Source of the DNA: Hyphomicrobiales bacterium
GTDB taxonomy: Bacteria; Pseudomonadota; Alphaproteobacteria; Rhizobiales; Xanthobacteraceae
Reading direction: 5' to 3'
Assembly: GCA_003135415.1 (NCBI GenBank)
Contig: PLBP01000005.1
Coordinates: 29,313 to 93,312 of the forward strand
DNA length: 64,000 bases
Shown here: one piece after another, positions 40,334 through 50,304 of the stretch
Numbering within the stretch: the stretch's first letter is position 1
How the letters are laid out: every line of letters starts with the position of its first letter
Position numbers and translations under genes: made by a program
The notes under the pieces: generated by a model
The model's database searches: none
The model's input: the letters and a program-made list of their open reading frames with translations, nothing else
What the model was told of the DNA's origin: nothing

Positions 40334-40743
40334 TTAGCTCGCACCGACGTGTTCAGTGCCACGGCGGCGCGAATGAGCGGCCTTCAACACCTTTTCATCA
40401 ATCTTGTCGCCCTCATGGAAATCGATGGCACGCCTGGTGTTGCCTTCGAGGCTGGAGTTGAAGAGGCCTGAAGGGTCCTCCAACGAAGCGCCCTTGGCGA
40501 AGGTTATCTTCACGACATTCTTGTACGTCTCACCGGTGCAGATTATTCCGGCGTGCGACCACACCGGAACTCCTCTCCACTTCCACTCCTCGACCACTTC
40601 GGGTCGGCCCGCTTGATGAGAATTCGGACCCGAGCGAGCGTCTCGCCCCGCCAATCGCTCAGCTCCTTGATTCTCGCATCTATCAGCTGAGAGGGAGAGT
40701 CTCCTCCTTTTCCTTCCTTCGAGCCGCTCCCGCTCTTCTTCAT
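40334..40743 (-). pseudogene. frameshifted DUF1801 domain gene
   Basis: Two overlapping ORFs on the minus strand together encode one DUF1801-like protein. The first frame reads MKKSGSGSKEGKGG through LSDWRGETLARVRILIKRAD; near 40600 a missing base moves the reading to the second frame, which continues EVVEEWKWRGVPVWSHAG and NVVKITFAKGASLEDPSGLF. Close to the end a second shift near 40378 would restore LIRAAVALNTS. Two lesions make decay more likely than a single read error. It lies between the guaA-end direct repeats. The function of intact relatives is unknown. Confidence 0.75.
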
Positions 40744-40801
40744 GGTTGTTGCCGCTCGCCCCCCGTGCTGGTGTAATTTCGATGCGTCCGGATCGGCAAA
40801 A

Positions 40802-40819
40802 TCACTCCCACTCAATCGT
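40802..40819 (-). repeat. guaA 3' end serving as att-like repeat (right)
   Basis: The last five codons and stop of guaA form the second copy of the 18-bp direct repeat found at 39696-39713. The 3' end of guaA is a known insertion site for genomic islands in several bacteria. No integrase gene is present in the 1.1-kb interval. Confidence 0.65.
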
Positions 40820-42358
40820 GCCCGGCGGCTTCGAGGTTACGTCGTAGACCACGCGGTTGACGCCGCGCACCTCGTTGATGATGCGGGTGGCGACGCGGCC
40901 GAGGAAAGCCATGTCGAAGGGATAGAAGTCCGCGGTCATGCCGTCGGTGGACGTGACGGCGCGGAGCGCCACCACCTCGTCATAGGTGCGACTGTCGCCC
41001 ATGACGCCGACGGTGCGCACGGGCAGGAGCACCGCAAAGGCCTGCCAGATTTTATCGTAGAGGCCGGCGCGGCGGATCTCATCGAGGTAAATTTCATCGG
41101 CGAACCGCAAGGTGTCGAGCTTTTCCTTTGTCACTTCGCCGGGGACGCGGATCGCGAGCCCCGGCCCCGGAAACGGGTGACGGCGGACGAAGGCGTCGGG
41201 CAGGCCGAGTTCGCGGCCGAGCGCCCGCACCTCGTCCTTGAACAATTCTCGCAGCGGCTCGACGAGCTTCAGCTTCATCCGCGCCGGCAGGCCGCCGACA
41301 TTGTGGTGCGACTTGATCGTCACCGACGGTCCGCCGGAGAACGACACGCTCTCGATCACGTCGGGATAGAGCGTGCCTTGCGCCAGGAACTCGACCTTGC
41401 CGATCTTCTTTGCTTCCGCCTCGAACACGTCGATGAATAATTTGCCGATGGTCTTCCGCTTCGCCTCGGGATCGCTCACGCCCTTCAGTGCCTTCAGAAA
41501 CCGCGCCCCCGCCTCCACGTGCACGAGCGGGATATTGTAGCTCTCGTGGAAGAGCGCCACGACCTGCTCCGCTTCGCCGAGCCGCAACATGCCGTGATCG
41601 ACGAAGACGCAGGTCAGCTGGTCGCCGATCGCCTCGTGCAGCAGCACCCCCGCGACCGCGGAGTCGACGCCGCCGGAAAGCCCGCACAACACGCGCGCGT
41701 TGCCCACTTGTTTCCGGATCTTCTCGATCGATTCCGCGCGGAAGGCGCGCATGGTCCAGTCGCCCTTGGCGCCGGCGATCTTGCGCGCGAAGTTCTTGAG
41801 AATGGCGGCGCCGTCGGGGGTGTGCACCACTTCGAGATGGAATTGGGTGGCGTAGAATTTTCGTTTTTCGTCGGCGATCATCGCCATCGGGGCGTTCTCC
41901 GAAGTGCCGATCGCCTCGAAGCCCGCGGGCAATTTGGTCACGCGGTCGCCATGGCTCATCCACACCGGATAGCGGTGACCGACCTGCCAGACGCCCTCAA
42001 AGAGCGCCGAGGGCTTCTTGACCTCGACCTCGGCGCGGCCAAATTCGCGGTGATGGCCGCCCTCGACCTTGCCGCCGAGCTGCTCGGCCATCGCCTGCTC
42101 GCCGTAGCAGATGCCGAGCACCGGCACGCCCGCCTCATAGACCGCCTTCGGCGGCAGTGGCGCGTTTTTTTCGTGCACCGAAGCGGGGCCGCCGGAGAGG
42201 ATCACGGCCTTGGGTTTGGCGCCGTTCAAGGCGGCTTCGGCGCGGTCGAAGGGGACGATCTCGCTATAGACCCCCGCTTCGCGTACGCGCCGGGCGATCA
42301 GTTGCGTGACCTGGGAGCCGAAATCGACGATCAGGATCTTGTCGTGAGGCGCCGCCAT
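40802..42358 (-). CDS. guaA: GMP synthase (glutamine-hydrolysing)
   Basis: GuaA converts XMP to GMP. The 518-residue product has the N-terminal class-I glutaminase domain with nucleophile in [15 protein letters not shown] and the histidine/glutamate pair in [12 protein letters not shown]. The ATP pyrophosphatase domain has the loop [13 protein letters not shown], followed by the dimerisation domain ending PPGTIEWE. The gene is intact to its normal C terminus even though the 3' end appears to have been used as an insertion site. Confidence 0.97.
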   Translation of the reverse strand: MAAPHDKILIVDFGSQVTQLIARRVREAGVYSEIVPFDRAEAALNGAKPKAVILSGGPASVHEKNAPLPPKAVYEAGVPVLGICYGEQAMAEQLGGKVEGGHHREFGRAEVEVKKPSALFEGVWQVGHRYPVWMSHGDRVTKLPAGFEAIGTSENAPMAMIADEKRKFYATQFHLEVVHTPDGAAILKNFARKIAGAKGDWTMRAFRAESIEKIRKQVGNARVLCGLSGGVDSAVAGVLLHEAIGDQLTCVFVDHGMLRLGEAEQVVALFHESYNIPLVHVEAGARFLKALKGVSDPEAKRKTIGKLFIDVFEAEAKKIGKVEFLAQGTLYPDVIESVSFSGGPSVTIKSHHNVGGLPARMKLKLVEPLRELFKDEVRALGRELGLPDAFVRRHPFPGPGLAIRVPGEVTKEKLDTLRFADEIYLDEIRRAGLYDKIWQAFAVLLPVRTVGVMGDSRTYDEVVALRAVTSTDGMTADFYPFDMAFLGRVATRIINEVRGVNRVVYDVTSKPPGTIEWE

Positions 42359-42420
42359 TGCCGCGCTTCTAAGGCTTCGGCGCGCGGCTGTCGAGGCTCC
42401 GCGCGTGCCGCATCAACCAT

Positions 42421-43569
42421 TCAAATCGGCAGCAGCATCACGAGCCGCTTCAGCTGCTTCGAGCGCGCGAGCTCGCGGCCGAGCATGATCGCCTTGGCGG
42501 CGCCGGCCGCGAGCGCGTTCGGCGCGAAGTCGAACTGGCCGGGGATCTCGGCGACCCGGCCACGCTTGCCGACATTGCCGAACTTGTAGAGCTGGAGACC
42601 CGGGTCCCGCTCAGCGCCACCGAGGTCAAGCCAGCGCGCTTCGGTACCGCGCAGGCGTTCCATGATCCTCCAGCGCAGCACGTAGCCGGCGCGGAGTTCC
42701 AGCGCCTTTTCGTCGGTGGCGCTGAACGGCACGAACGCGCGCTCGCCCGCACCGATGATGACCGAGCCGGCCACGGGTTTTCCTTGATGGGAGGCGATGA
42801 ACAGGCGCATGCCGAGCGCGGGGCCTGCGGCTTTCGCGATTGCCGCCAAATCCTCAATGCCAGGGCGGCCGTCGAATTGTTTGCGCGCAAGCATGTCGCG
42901 GTTGAGCGCGAGAAATTCAGGCAGTCCTTCTTCGAGATCGGCTTCGCGGATGTCGAGCTGATCGATCGCGGACTTGGCGAGATGATAGCGCCATTTCGAG
43001 CCGAGGCTCTTGAGTTGATCGCCCTCGGACAGCGTGAGATCGACGAGGTAGCGTTCGCGATCGGTCGCTTTCGCTCGAAACGCGAAATTTGCGCAGGCGA
43101 GCGCGTCTTTCCATACCCGCTCGTAGCCGGGATCCGCCGGCGGCCTGATGCGCAAGGCGAGTCCCCGCTTTTGCGCGAACTCCCCCTTCAGCGCTTCCAG
43201 CATGAGCGCGAGATGCGCAGGGTCAGCGGGGATGCCGCGGCGGCGCCAGAGCGGGCCGAATTTCACATCGGCAAAGCCAAGGCCGATCACCGGCAAGGTC
43301 GCGATGATCGCGAGCGCCATCGCCACCGGCTCATTGCTTGCCGCCTCGCGCAAGATCACACCGATCGAAGGCGCGGCGTCGGCGCGCAGATCGGCGAAGG
43401 CCGCCGTTTGCTCAAGGCACATATCGGCAAAGCCGCCCGCCAGCCGGTCCCATTCCGCGCCCGGCTCGGCCATGATTTCGCAGCGATAGGATACGAGCGA
43501 CGGCGCGAGGACAGGCGCATCGCGAGTTTCCATCGGGGCTTGCATTGTCATCGGCATCGGCATCGGCAT
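42421..43569 (-). CDS. GNAT/FemAB-like acyltransferase
   Basis: The product (382 residues from the start chosen) has two GNAT-like halves. The second half shows KSLGSKWRYHLAKSA, then LYKFGNVGKRGRVAEIPGQF, typical of Acetyltransf_6/FemAB-like proteins that are often linked to cell-envelope or polysaccharide modification. The N terminus is uncertain because the start lies in a (GCCGAT)4 hexamer repeat that encodes MPMPMPM and offers several in-frame ATGs; the ORF track instead begins at a TTG (43623). No strong ribosome-binding site decides between them. The acyl donor and acceptor are unknown. Confidence 0.7.
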   Translation of the reverse strand: MPMPMPMTMQAPMETRDAPVLAPSLVSYRCEIMAEPGAEWDRLAGGFADMCLEQTAAFADLRADAAPSIGVILREAASNEPVAMALAIIATLPVIGLGFADVKFGPLWRRRGIPADPAHLALMLEALKGEFAQKRGLALRIRPPADPGYERVWKDALACANFAFRAKATDRERYLVDLTLSEGDQLKSLGSKWRYHLAKSAIDQLDIREADLEEGLPEFLALNRDMLARKQFDGRPGIEDLAAIAKAAGPALGMRLFIASHQGKPVAGSVIIGAGERAFVPFSATDEKALELRAGYVLRWRIMERLRGTEARWLDLGGAERDPGLQLYKFGNVGKRGRVAEIPGQFDFAPNALAAGAAKAIMLGRELARSKQLKRLVMLLPI

Positions 43570-43572
43570 CGG
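43549..43572 (-). repeat. (GCCGAT)4 hexanucleotide repeat over the start of the GNAT gene
   Basis: Four perfect CATCGG units on the plus strand (GCCGAT/ATGCCG on the coding strand) produce successive ATG codons separated by proline codons. Gain or loss of a unit keeps frame but alters the number of start codons. Confidence 0.8.
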
Positions 43573-43817
43573 CAACCAAAAGTTCGGAGGTAAGGCCGCA
43601 AGGTTGCAAACAAACCTCAACAACAGGTTGTGGTGAACGCATAAAAACGGGCCGAATCACATTTCGTTAGTGAGCGGCGTGCGACAAAATGCCTTCTTCG
43701 GTCACCGTCCGGATTGGCTCGAATGCACGCGGCGCATGGAAATTTTTCGTCCCTTTCCAAGAATGAGGCGGCGGAGTGGCGTGCAGAGCTTTTTCGCGAG
43801 ATGCCGCGGCTCGTGGC

Positions 43818-45119
43818 TTAGCTCGCCCGCTTTATCAGCGAAATAAAGAAGCCGTCGGTTTCGGTGCGCTTCGGCGTGAGCAAAATTCCTTCCGTGCCCG
43901 TTCGCGCCGCGGCGCGGAGAATTTGGCCGCGCTCGCCGAGTGCCGCGCAAACTTCCGCGACGGGAACCGCCGACCAGCCGGGGGCGCGCGATAGAAAGCC
44001 TCTCACCTGCGCGCCGTTCTCGGCGTCGAGGACGGAGCAGGTGACATAGGCGATCCGGCCGCCCGGCTTGGCGAAGCGCGCGGCCTGATCCAGGAGCGCC
44101 GCCTGTTCTTTCACCCGTTGCTCGAGCGCGCCCGGGCGCATGCGCCACTTGGCGTCGGGGTGACGGCGCCAGACGCCGGTGCCGGTGCAGGGCGCGTCAA
44201 TAAGGACGAGATCCATCTTCCCTTCAAGATCCGAAAGAACGTCGGTCTTCCCCTTCGGTGCCCGCGTTTGAATGTTGCGGGCTTCCGCGCGCTGGATGCG
44301 CTCGTAAATCGGCGCAAGCCGGCGGAGATCCGCGTCATAAGCGAAAATCTGGCCGTGATTTTCCATTGCTGCTGCGAGCGCGAGCGTCTTGCCGCCCGAG
44401 CCCGCGCAGAGATCAAGCACCTGCTTGCCGGCCTTTGCGCCGGCAAGAAAGGCCGTCACCTGCGAGCCCTCGTCCTGCACCTCGAACCAGCCTTTCTGGA
44501 AGGCCCCCTCGGCGGTGACCGGCGGATGGCGGCCCTGCATGTCGAGCGGAATGCGGAGGCCGGCCTGCGACCACCGCGTCTCTTGTGGCCCGAGATAAGA
44601 AAGTGAATCGCGCACCTTCTCGCGTGTTACCTTCAACGTGTTGGTGCGGAGATCAAGCGGCGCCCGCGCCGAAAGTGCTGCCCCTTCCGCCGCGCGCTCT
44701 TCGCCGAAGGTCTCGTTGAATTGCGGCTCCAGCCATTCGGGATAATCGCCCACGACATGCGCCGGCGCACCATCGAGGCTGCCGGATTCAAGCCTTGTTC
44801 GTTCTTGTTCGGAAAGCGGCGGCGGCGAAAAACGCCCGCCGTCGAATAATTTTTCGATGGCGGCAAGATCAAGGCCGCGCGCACGCCGTAGCATTCCGAG
44901 AATAATTGCGCGCGGCGAACGGTCGTCCATGACAAAGGCCGCCGAGGCCTTCCGCCGCAGCGTGTCGTAGACGAGGCCCGCGATCGCGGCGCGGTCGCCG
45001 GAGCCGGCGAAGCGGTGCGCTACACCCCACGTCTTCAGCGCTTCCGACGCCGGACGCACATGCGCGTCGAGTTCCGCTAATACCTCGATCGCGGCGGAGA
45101 TTCGGGCCGAAGGCGTCAT
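43818..45119 (-). CDS. RsmB/NOP family RNA m5C methyltransferase
   Basis: The 433-residue product has an N-terminal NusB-like helical domain (about 1-140), then the SAM site VLDLCAGSGGKTLALAAAM and the acid DADLRRLAPI. The catalytic cysteine region is VTCSVLDAENGAQV and the second conserved cysteine lies in DAPCTGTGVWRRHPD. These are the two cysteines of the rRNA m5C methyltransferases of the RsmB/NOP2 group. The exact target base is unknown, so no gene symbol is given. It is 4 bp downstream of the MAPEG gene on the same strand. Confidence 0.9.
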   Translation of the reverse strand: MTPSARISAAIEVLAELDAHVRPASEALKTWGVAHRFAGSGDRAAIAGLVYDTLRRKASAAFVMDDRSPRAIILGMLRRARGLDLAAIEKLFDGGRFSPPPLSEQERTRLESGSLDGAPAHVVGDYPEWLEPQFNETFGEERAAEGAALSARAPLDLRTNTLKVTREKVRDSLSYLGPQETRWSQAGLRIPLDMQGRHPPVTAEGAFQKGWFEVQDEGSQVTAFLAGAKAGKQVLDLCAGSGGKTLALAAAMENHGQIFAYDADLRRLAPIYERIQRAEARNIQTRAPKGKTDVLSDLEGKMDLVLIDAPCTGTGVWRRHPDAKWRMRPGALEQRVKEQAALLDQAARFAKPGGRIAYVTCSVLDAENGAQVRGFLSRAPGWSAVPVAEVCAALGERGQILRAAARTGTEGILLTPKRTETDGFFISLIKRAS

Positions 45120-45123
45120 TCCA

Positions 45124-45543
45124 TCAGAGGAGATAGAGACGGAGCGCGAGTTCGATCCAGAGCGCCAGCACCATCAATACGCCGAGACCGTAAACGAGGC
45201 CGCGGCGCGCCACCCGGTTCGAGGTGGTGTGAATAAAGGCGTGGACGTAGCGCAGGATTACGAACAGCCAGGAGAGGAAGACGAACAGCAAATCGGCCTG
45301 CCGCGTGATCAACGCAAGAATGGTCACGATGTAGAACAGGACCGGAATCTCGAACTGGTTGCTGAAGCAATTCGCCACCTGCATCGCCTTCGCCGGCCAT
45401 TTCGGCTCGCGCAGCGCGATGTCGCGGTGATGCACCTCGCCGCGCCGGAGCGCGGTCTGGCGCTCTTTCGCCATCCACATCATCAGGATGAAGACGAGCA
45501 GGACCTGGAAAAACAACGGCGCGAGCGCGAATTGGATGGACAT
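45124..45543 (-). CDS. MAPEG family membrane protein
   Basis: The 139-residue product has four hydrophobic helices (ALAPLFFQVLLVFILMMWMA, FEIPVLFYIVTILALI, LLFVFLSWLFVILRYVHAF, VYGLGVLMVLALWIELALR). The central segment NCFSNQFEIPVLFY and RYVHAFIHTTSN match the MAPEG fold, whose members include glutathione transferases of the membrane. Catalysis is not evident from the sequence. The ORF track starts 24 codons upstream; the ATG at 45543, preceded by CAGGAGAAAA, is preferred. Confidence 0.85.
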   Translation of the reverse strand: MSIQFALAPLFFQVLLVFILMMWMAKERQTALRRGEVHHRDIALREPKWPAKAMQVANCFSNQFEIPVLFYIVTILALITRQADLLFVFLSWLFVILRYVHAFIHTTSNRVARRGLVYGLGVLMVLALWIELALRLYLL

Positions 45544-45666
45544 GGGTTTTCTCCTGCAACTCGTCGCTGTCGTATAACGCGTCCCGGTCGTCCGCCGAAG
45601 AAGAAAGATAAGCAATCGGTCGCGAACGGCTAAGCGGTTGGGATCGTTGCGGCAGGCGTCATCGGA

Positions 45667-46524
45667 TCAAGCAGCCTGGCGCGGCCGGAAAATCGCATTG
45701 TGTGCGACTTTCTTCAGCGGGATACCGCTCTTGAGCCGCCGCGCGCCCGGCCGCGTATGGTGCCGCTCCGCGAGCGCGTAGCCGCAATCGGCAAGAAATG
45801 ACGCGATTTCCTCTTGCTCGCCGATATTGAGTTCCACCTGCACGGCGCGCGGGCGGTCCTTGCCGGCAAGGAACTTTTTCATGCCCTGCAAAATCTTGAT
45901 TTCATTTCCGTCAACGTCGATTTTCACGAGGTTGGGCGCCTTGATCGTTCCGCCGGCGATCAACTCGTCGACGGTGACCGCCGCCAGCATCTCGCGCGCG
46001 ACCGGCTTGAAATCATGGCTCGCGCCGGCGACGCGCGTATGGCCGAACTGGCTGCCGCTCGAAGCCGAGGCGAGCGAGACATAATTAAAGGGAAGCACGT
46101 CGGAAGCATCCGAGAGCGCGCAAGCGAAGAAATCGACGCGCTCGGCAAGGCCGCTCGCTGCGAGATTACGCAGTAATGTAACGCCGTTCATTTTATGCGG
46201 CTCGAATGCATAGACCTTGCCGGTGTCCCCGACGCGATGCGCGTCCGCGAGCGTGTAAATGCCGATGTTGGCGCCGATATCCATGAAGATGTCGCCGGCG
46301 CGGACCTCGCCGTCGATCCAGCGCATCGTGCCTTCTCCCTTGAGCCACAACGCCATCGGCCGCTCGGCGTCGTGCTTGCTTTCGCACAGATAAACAGAGC
46401 GGTGGCCGTTGTCGTCGAGCCGCACGCGCACGAGAAGCAGGCGGCGGAGACCGCCCGCCGCCTTCAGCAGGATTTTTTCCAACCGATTGGGAGGCCGGCG
46501 GCCGTCGGAGCGGAACAAGATCAA
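45667..46524 (-). CDS. FkbM family methyltransferase
   Basis: The product carries the FkbM pattern: MALWLKGEGTMRWIDG, the SAM site IFMDIGANIGIYTLADAHR, VYAFEPHKMN, then PNLVKIDVDGNEIKILQGMKKF and VQVELN. FkbM enzymes are O-methyltransferases often acting on glycans or secondary metabolites. In the track it is fused to an upstream oxygenase-like gene, but that fusion results from a one-base shift. The real start is uncertain: the TTG at 46524 overlaps the TGA of the upstream gene, while the ATG at 46356 would give a shorter form. The conserved residues before the ATG favour the earlier start. Confidence 0.8.
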   Translation of the reverse strand: MILFRSDGRRPPNRLEKILLKAAGGLRRLLLVRVRLDDNGHRSVYLCESKHDAERPMALWLKGEGTMRWIDGEVRAGDIFMDIGANIGIYTLADAHRVGDTGKVYAFEPHKMNGVTLLRNLAASGLAERVDFFACALSDASDVLPFNYVSLASASSGSQFGHTRVAGASHDFKPVAREMLAAVTVDELIAGGTIKAPNLVKIDVDGNEIKILQGMKKFLAGKDRPRAVQVELNIGEQEEIASFLADCGYALAERHHTRPGARRLKSGIPLKKVAHNAIFRPRQAA

Positions 46525-47253
46525 TACTTGCGTTCGATATTGATGGTGACGGTCTTGCGGAGCGCGTTGTCGGTCTTCGAGGTCATCGGGTTGACCGCGT
46601 GCCAGGAGTTGAACGTCTTGACGAAGATCAGCGCTTGGTTCGGGTTGAAGCCGTATTCCTTCACTACGTCCACTTCCTCGAGGGGAAGATAGTAATTGAT
46701 CTGGTTGTAGCTCTTGCGCTTGTCCTTCGGCCAAACGACCGCCGTGCCGCCGCCCCCACTCGCCCGGCTTCACCATCGAGAACACGATGGTGATGAGCTT
46801 GCGCGGCATGTCGGTATGCGGCCGGATGCTGCCGCCCTTGCCGTTCATCATCGAGAACTCGAAGCGCGCCGAAAGCTCCGGCACGCGCAAGAGCGCGTTC
46901 CACGGATAAGCGCGGTTGCTCCGTTTGTTGGAGACGGTGCGGTATTTTTTCATGCCGAGATCGATGAAATTGGTGCCCAGCATGCCGATCGTCTTTTCGA
47001 TGAATTCCCTGCTCTTGATGTAGTCGTGAAAGCGGCCCCAACCCTCGTTTTCCTTGAGGAAGCGGTGGTAGTCCTTCGGGTTATTCGATTCCGACAGTGA
47101 ATATTTGTGGCCGAGATTCGGCATGTATTTGAACAGCTCGAGCTGCGGATAATCCCCGGTCAGTCCTTGATACAGTTTCGGCTTGAGCACGTTCTCGATC
47201 AGGCCGATCGGGTAAGGCTCGTAGTCGAACTTTACCTGGTCGTAGCGCAACAT
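46521..47253 (-). pseudogene. 2OG-Fe(II) oxygenase-like gene with a 1-bp frameshift in a G5 tract
   Basis: From its ATG the protein reads LRYDQVKFDYEPYPIGLIE to SMVKPGEWG with an HxD iron site in IRPHTDMP (about 146-148). After the tract of five Gs at 46753-46757 the displayed frame becomes arginine/proline nonsense. Removing one G gives WGGGTAVVWPKDKRKSYNQ, then NSWHAVNPMTSKTDN, supplying the distal histidine, and ALRKTVTINIERKY-stop, supplying the basic residue. The restored protein is about 243 residues. The shift may be real, phase-variable or a sequencing slip in a homopolymer. The intact family appears again at 53891. Confidence 0.8.
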
Positions 47254-47400
47254 GGAACGCTTCCTTGCCCTTCATGGGGGACCGAAAACCCGTCTTCGCG
47301 GCAAGCGGGCTTATAGCCCGCCCGGGCGGATCGTGAACCGGAAAAAATCGAGGTGGGGCTTTTCGCCGCGCAATGATCTCCGATGGGTGAGAAAAATAGA

Positions 47401-48894
<1,494 letters not shown>

Positions 48895-49097
48895 CTCCTA
48901 AGCCCGGTTTTCCCGGAATTCAGTTAGCGCGGTTGATATGGAATTGCCGCAGCGGGTTGGCGAGGGTCGTTAGCACGCTCCTCTCCTTCTGCAAAGGGCC
49001 GGGCGGGCTTGCGCGCCGCGCATGGGAAAAGGTGGTAAAAGGCGGCTGACGCCGATCAAACTGCCCTTCAATATCGAGGGCTTCGGGGAGGTTTTGG

Positions 49098-49871
49098 ATG
49101 ACCGACCATGTCCGCGTTTCGCGCGAGCAGGGCGTTCTCACGCTCACCTTCGCGCGACCCGAAAAGAAAAACGCGCTCACCAACGCCATGTACGAGGCCG
49201 TAGTGCGCGAGATGAATCGCGCGGAGAACGATCCCGAAGTCCGCGCCATCGTGTTAGCCGCCGAGGGCGACATGTTCACCGCCGGCAACGACATCGGCGA
49301 CTTTACCGCGGTCGCGACCGGCGCGGTGGCACCGCGTAGCATTGGTGCCAGCCCGTTTCTGCTGGCGCTCGCCCACCTCACCAAGCCCTTGATCGCGGCG
49401 GTGCAGGGCAATGCCGTGGGCGTCGGCACCACGATGCTCTTGCATTGCGACATGGTGTTCATCGCCGAGGGCGCGCAACTCACCACCCCCTTCGTCAACC
49501 TCGCGCTGGTGCCGGAAGCGGCTTCGACCTGGTTACTGCCCGCCCGCATCGGCTACGCACGGGCCTATGCGATGTTCGCGCTCGGCCAGCCGATCGACGG
49601 CAAGACAGCAGCGCAAATCGGTATCGCAACCGCGGCACTCCCCGCCAACGAGGTTCAAAACCGCGCGCAGGAAGCGGCGCGCGCCTTGGCCGCCAAGCCC
49701 GCGGGTGCGTTGCGCGCGATGAAAAAACTCATGCGGGACGTCGAGACCATCAAGGAAGTGATGCAGCGCGAAGGCGATGAGTTCCAGGCGCGTCTGAAAA
49801 GCCCGGAAGCAATGGAAGCCTTCCGCGCCTTCGCCGAGCGCCGGCCGCCCGATTTCAGCAAGGTAGCCTAA
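49098..49871 (+). CDS. enoyl-CoA hydratase/isomerase family protein
   Basis: The 257-residue crotonase-fold protein has LTFARPEKKNALTNAMY, the first oxyanion-hole region FTAGNDIGDF, and the second region VQGNAVGVGTTMLLHCD followed by LALVPEAASTWLLP, where the glutamate matches a crotonase catalytic position. It may hydrate or isomerise an unsaturated acyl-CoA; the exact substrate cannot be read. A GGGAGG element lies before the ATG. It stands alone, with a hairpin at its end. Confidence 0.88.
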   Translation: MTDHVRVSREQGVLTLTFARPEKKNALTNAMYEAVVREMNRAENDPEVRAIVLAAEGDMFTAGNDIGDFTAVATGAVAPRSIGASPFLLALAHLTKPLIAAVQGNAVGVGTTMLLHCDMVFIAEGAQLTTPFVNLALVPEAASTWLLPARIGYARAYAMFALGQPIDGKTAAQIGIATAALPANEVQNRAQEAARALAAKPAGALRAMKKLMRDVETIKEVMQREGDEFQARLKSPEAMEAFRAFAERRPPDFSKVA

Positions 49872-49874
49872 AAA

Positions 49875-49901
49875 CCATCCCTCCCCTCTAGGGGAGGGTG
49901 G
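49875..49901. repeat. CCCTCCCC/GGGGAGGG hairpin repeat
   Basis: A near-perfect stem of CCCTCCCC and GGGGAGGG with a four-base loop lies between two convergent genes, just after the hydratase stop. It belongs to the same small repeat type as 28120-28148 and probably ends both transcripts. Confidence 0.65.
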
Positions 49902-49922
49902 CCGCGCAGCAGTGAAATGGGG

Positions 49923-50177
49923 TTACTGCTTCCACCCCGGCGGCGGGCCGTGGCGCTCGATCGCATCCACAATCTCGCGATGCTTGCGGTTCTCCCGCGC
50001 CATGTAAATCGCGATCACGGCATGCGCCGAGGGCACCAAAAGAAGCAGATGAAAAAACGGAATGAGCCCGAAGAGGAAGCAGGGCACGATCAGGAACACG
50101 TTCAGGATCGCCGAGAACGGCTGGCCGTTCAGCAGCAACGCGAGCGGCGGCAGAAAGATCGCGAGCAGATAGATCAT
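49923..50177 (-). CDS. small two-helix membrane protein, Pmp3/YqaE-like
   Basis: The 84-residue product starts MIYLLAIFLPPLALLLNG, matching the first helix of Pmp3/YqaE proteins, and has a second hydrophobic stretch (ILNVFLIVPCFLFGLIPFF) before a longer than usual soluble tail (MARENRKHREIVDAIERHG). Pmp3-type proteins affect membrane potential and salt tolerance in some organisms. The tail of about 30 residues distinguishes it from the classical 55-residue form. The start at 50177 is chosen over the track start because the hydrophobic helix begins there. Confidence 0.65.
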   Translation of the reverse strand: MIYLLAIFLPPLALLLNGQPFSAILNVFLIVPCFLFGLIPFFHLLLLVPSAHAVIAIYMARENRKHREIVDAIERHGPPPGWKQ

Positions 50178-50304
50178 GGCGCACTCCCCGGTGGCGCCGA
50201 TCAATGTGGGAGCGCTTGCCGCCCGGCGCAAGCCCGCCTCGCGGGATGACGGGGGCGGCCGAAGCCGCTATTCCAGCCTGTCAAAATAAGCCCCGGTCCC
50301 CCTC

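Noticed and set aside
45667-47253. A 528-residue fusion of oxygenase-like and FkbM methyltransferase domains
   Set aside because: The middle section (roughly residues 168-240) is arginine/proline nonsense that becomes a clean conserved oxygenase C terminus in another frame, so the fusion is a frameshift artefact.
47305-47321. GCGGGC/GCCCGC hairpin downstream of guaB as a terminator
   Set aside because: The stem is short and no T-run follows on the guaB strand; in GC-rich DNA such hairpins are common by chance.
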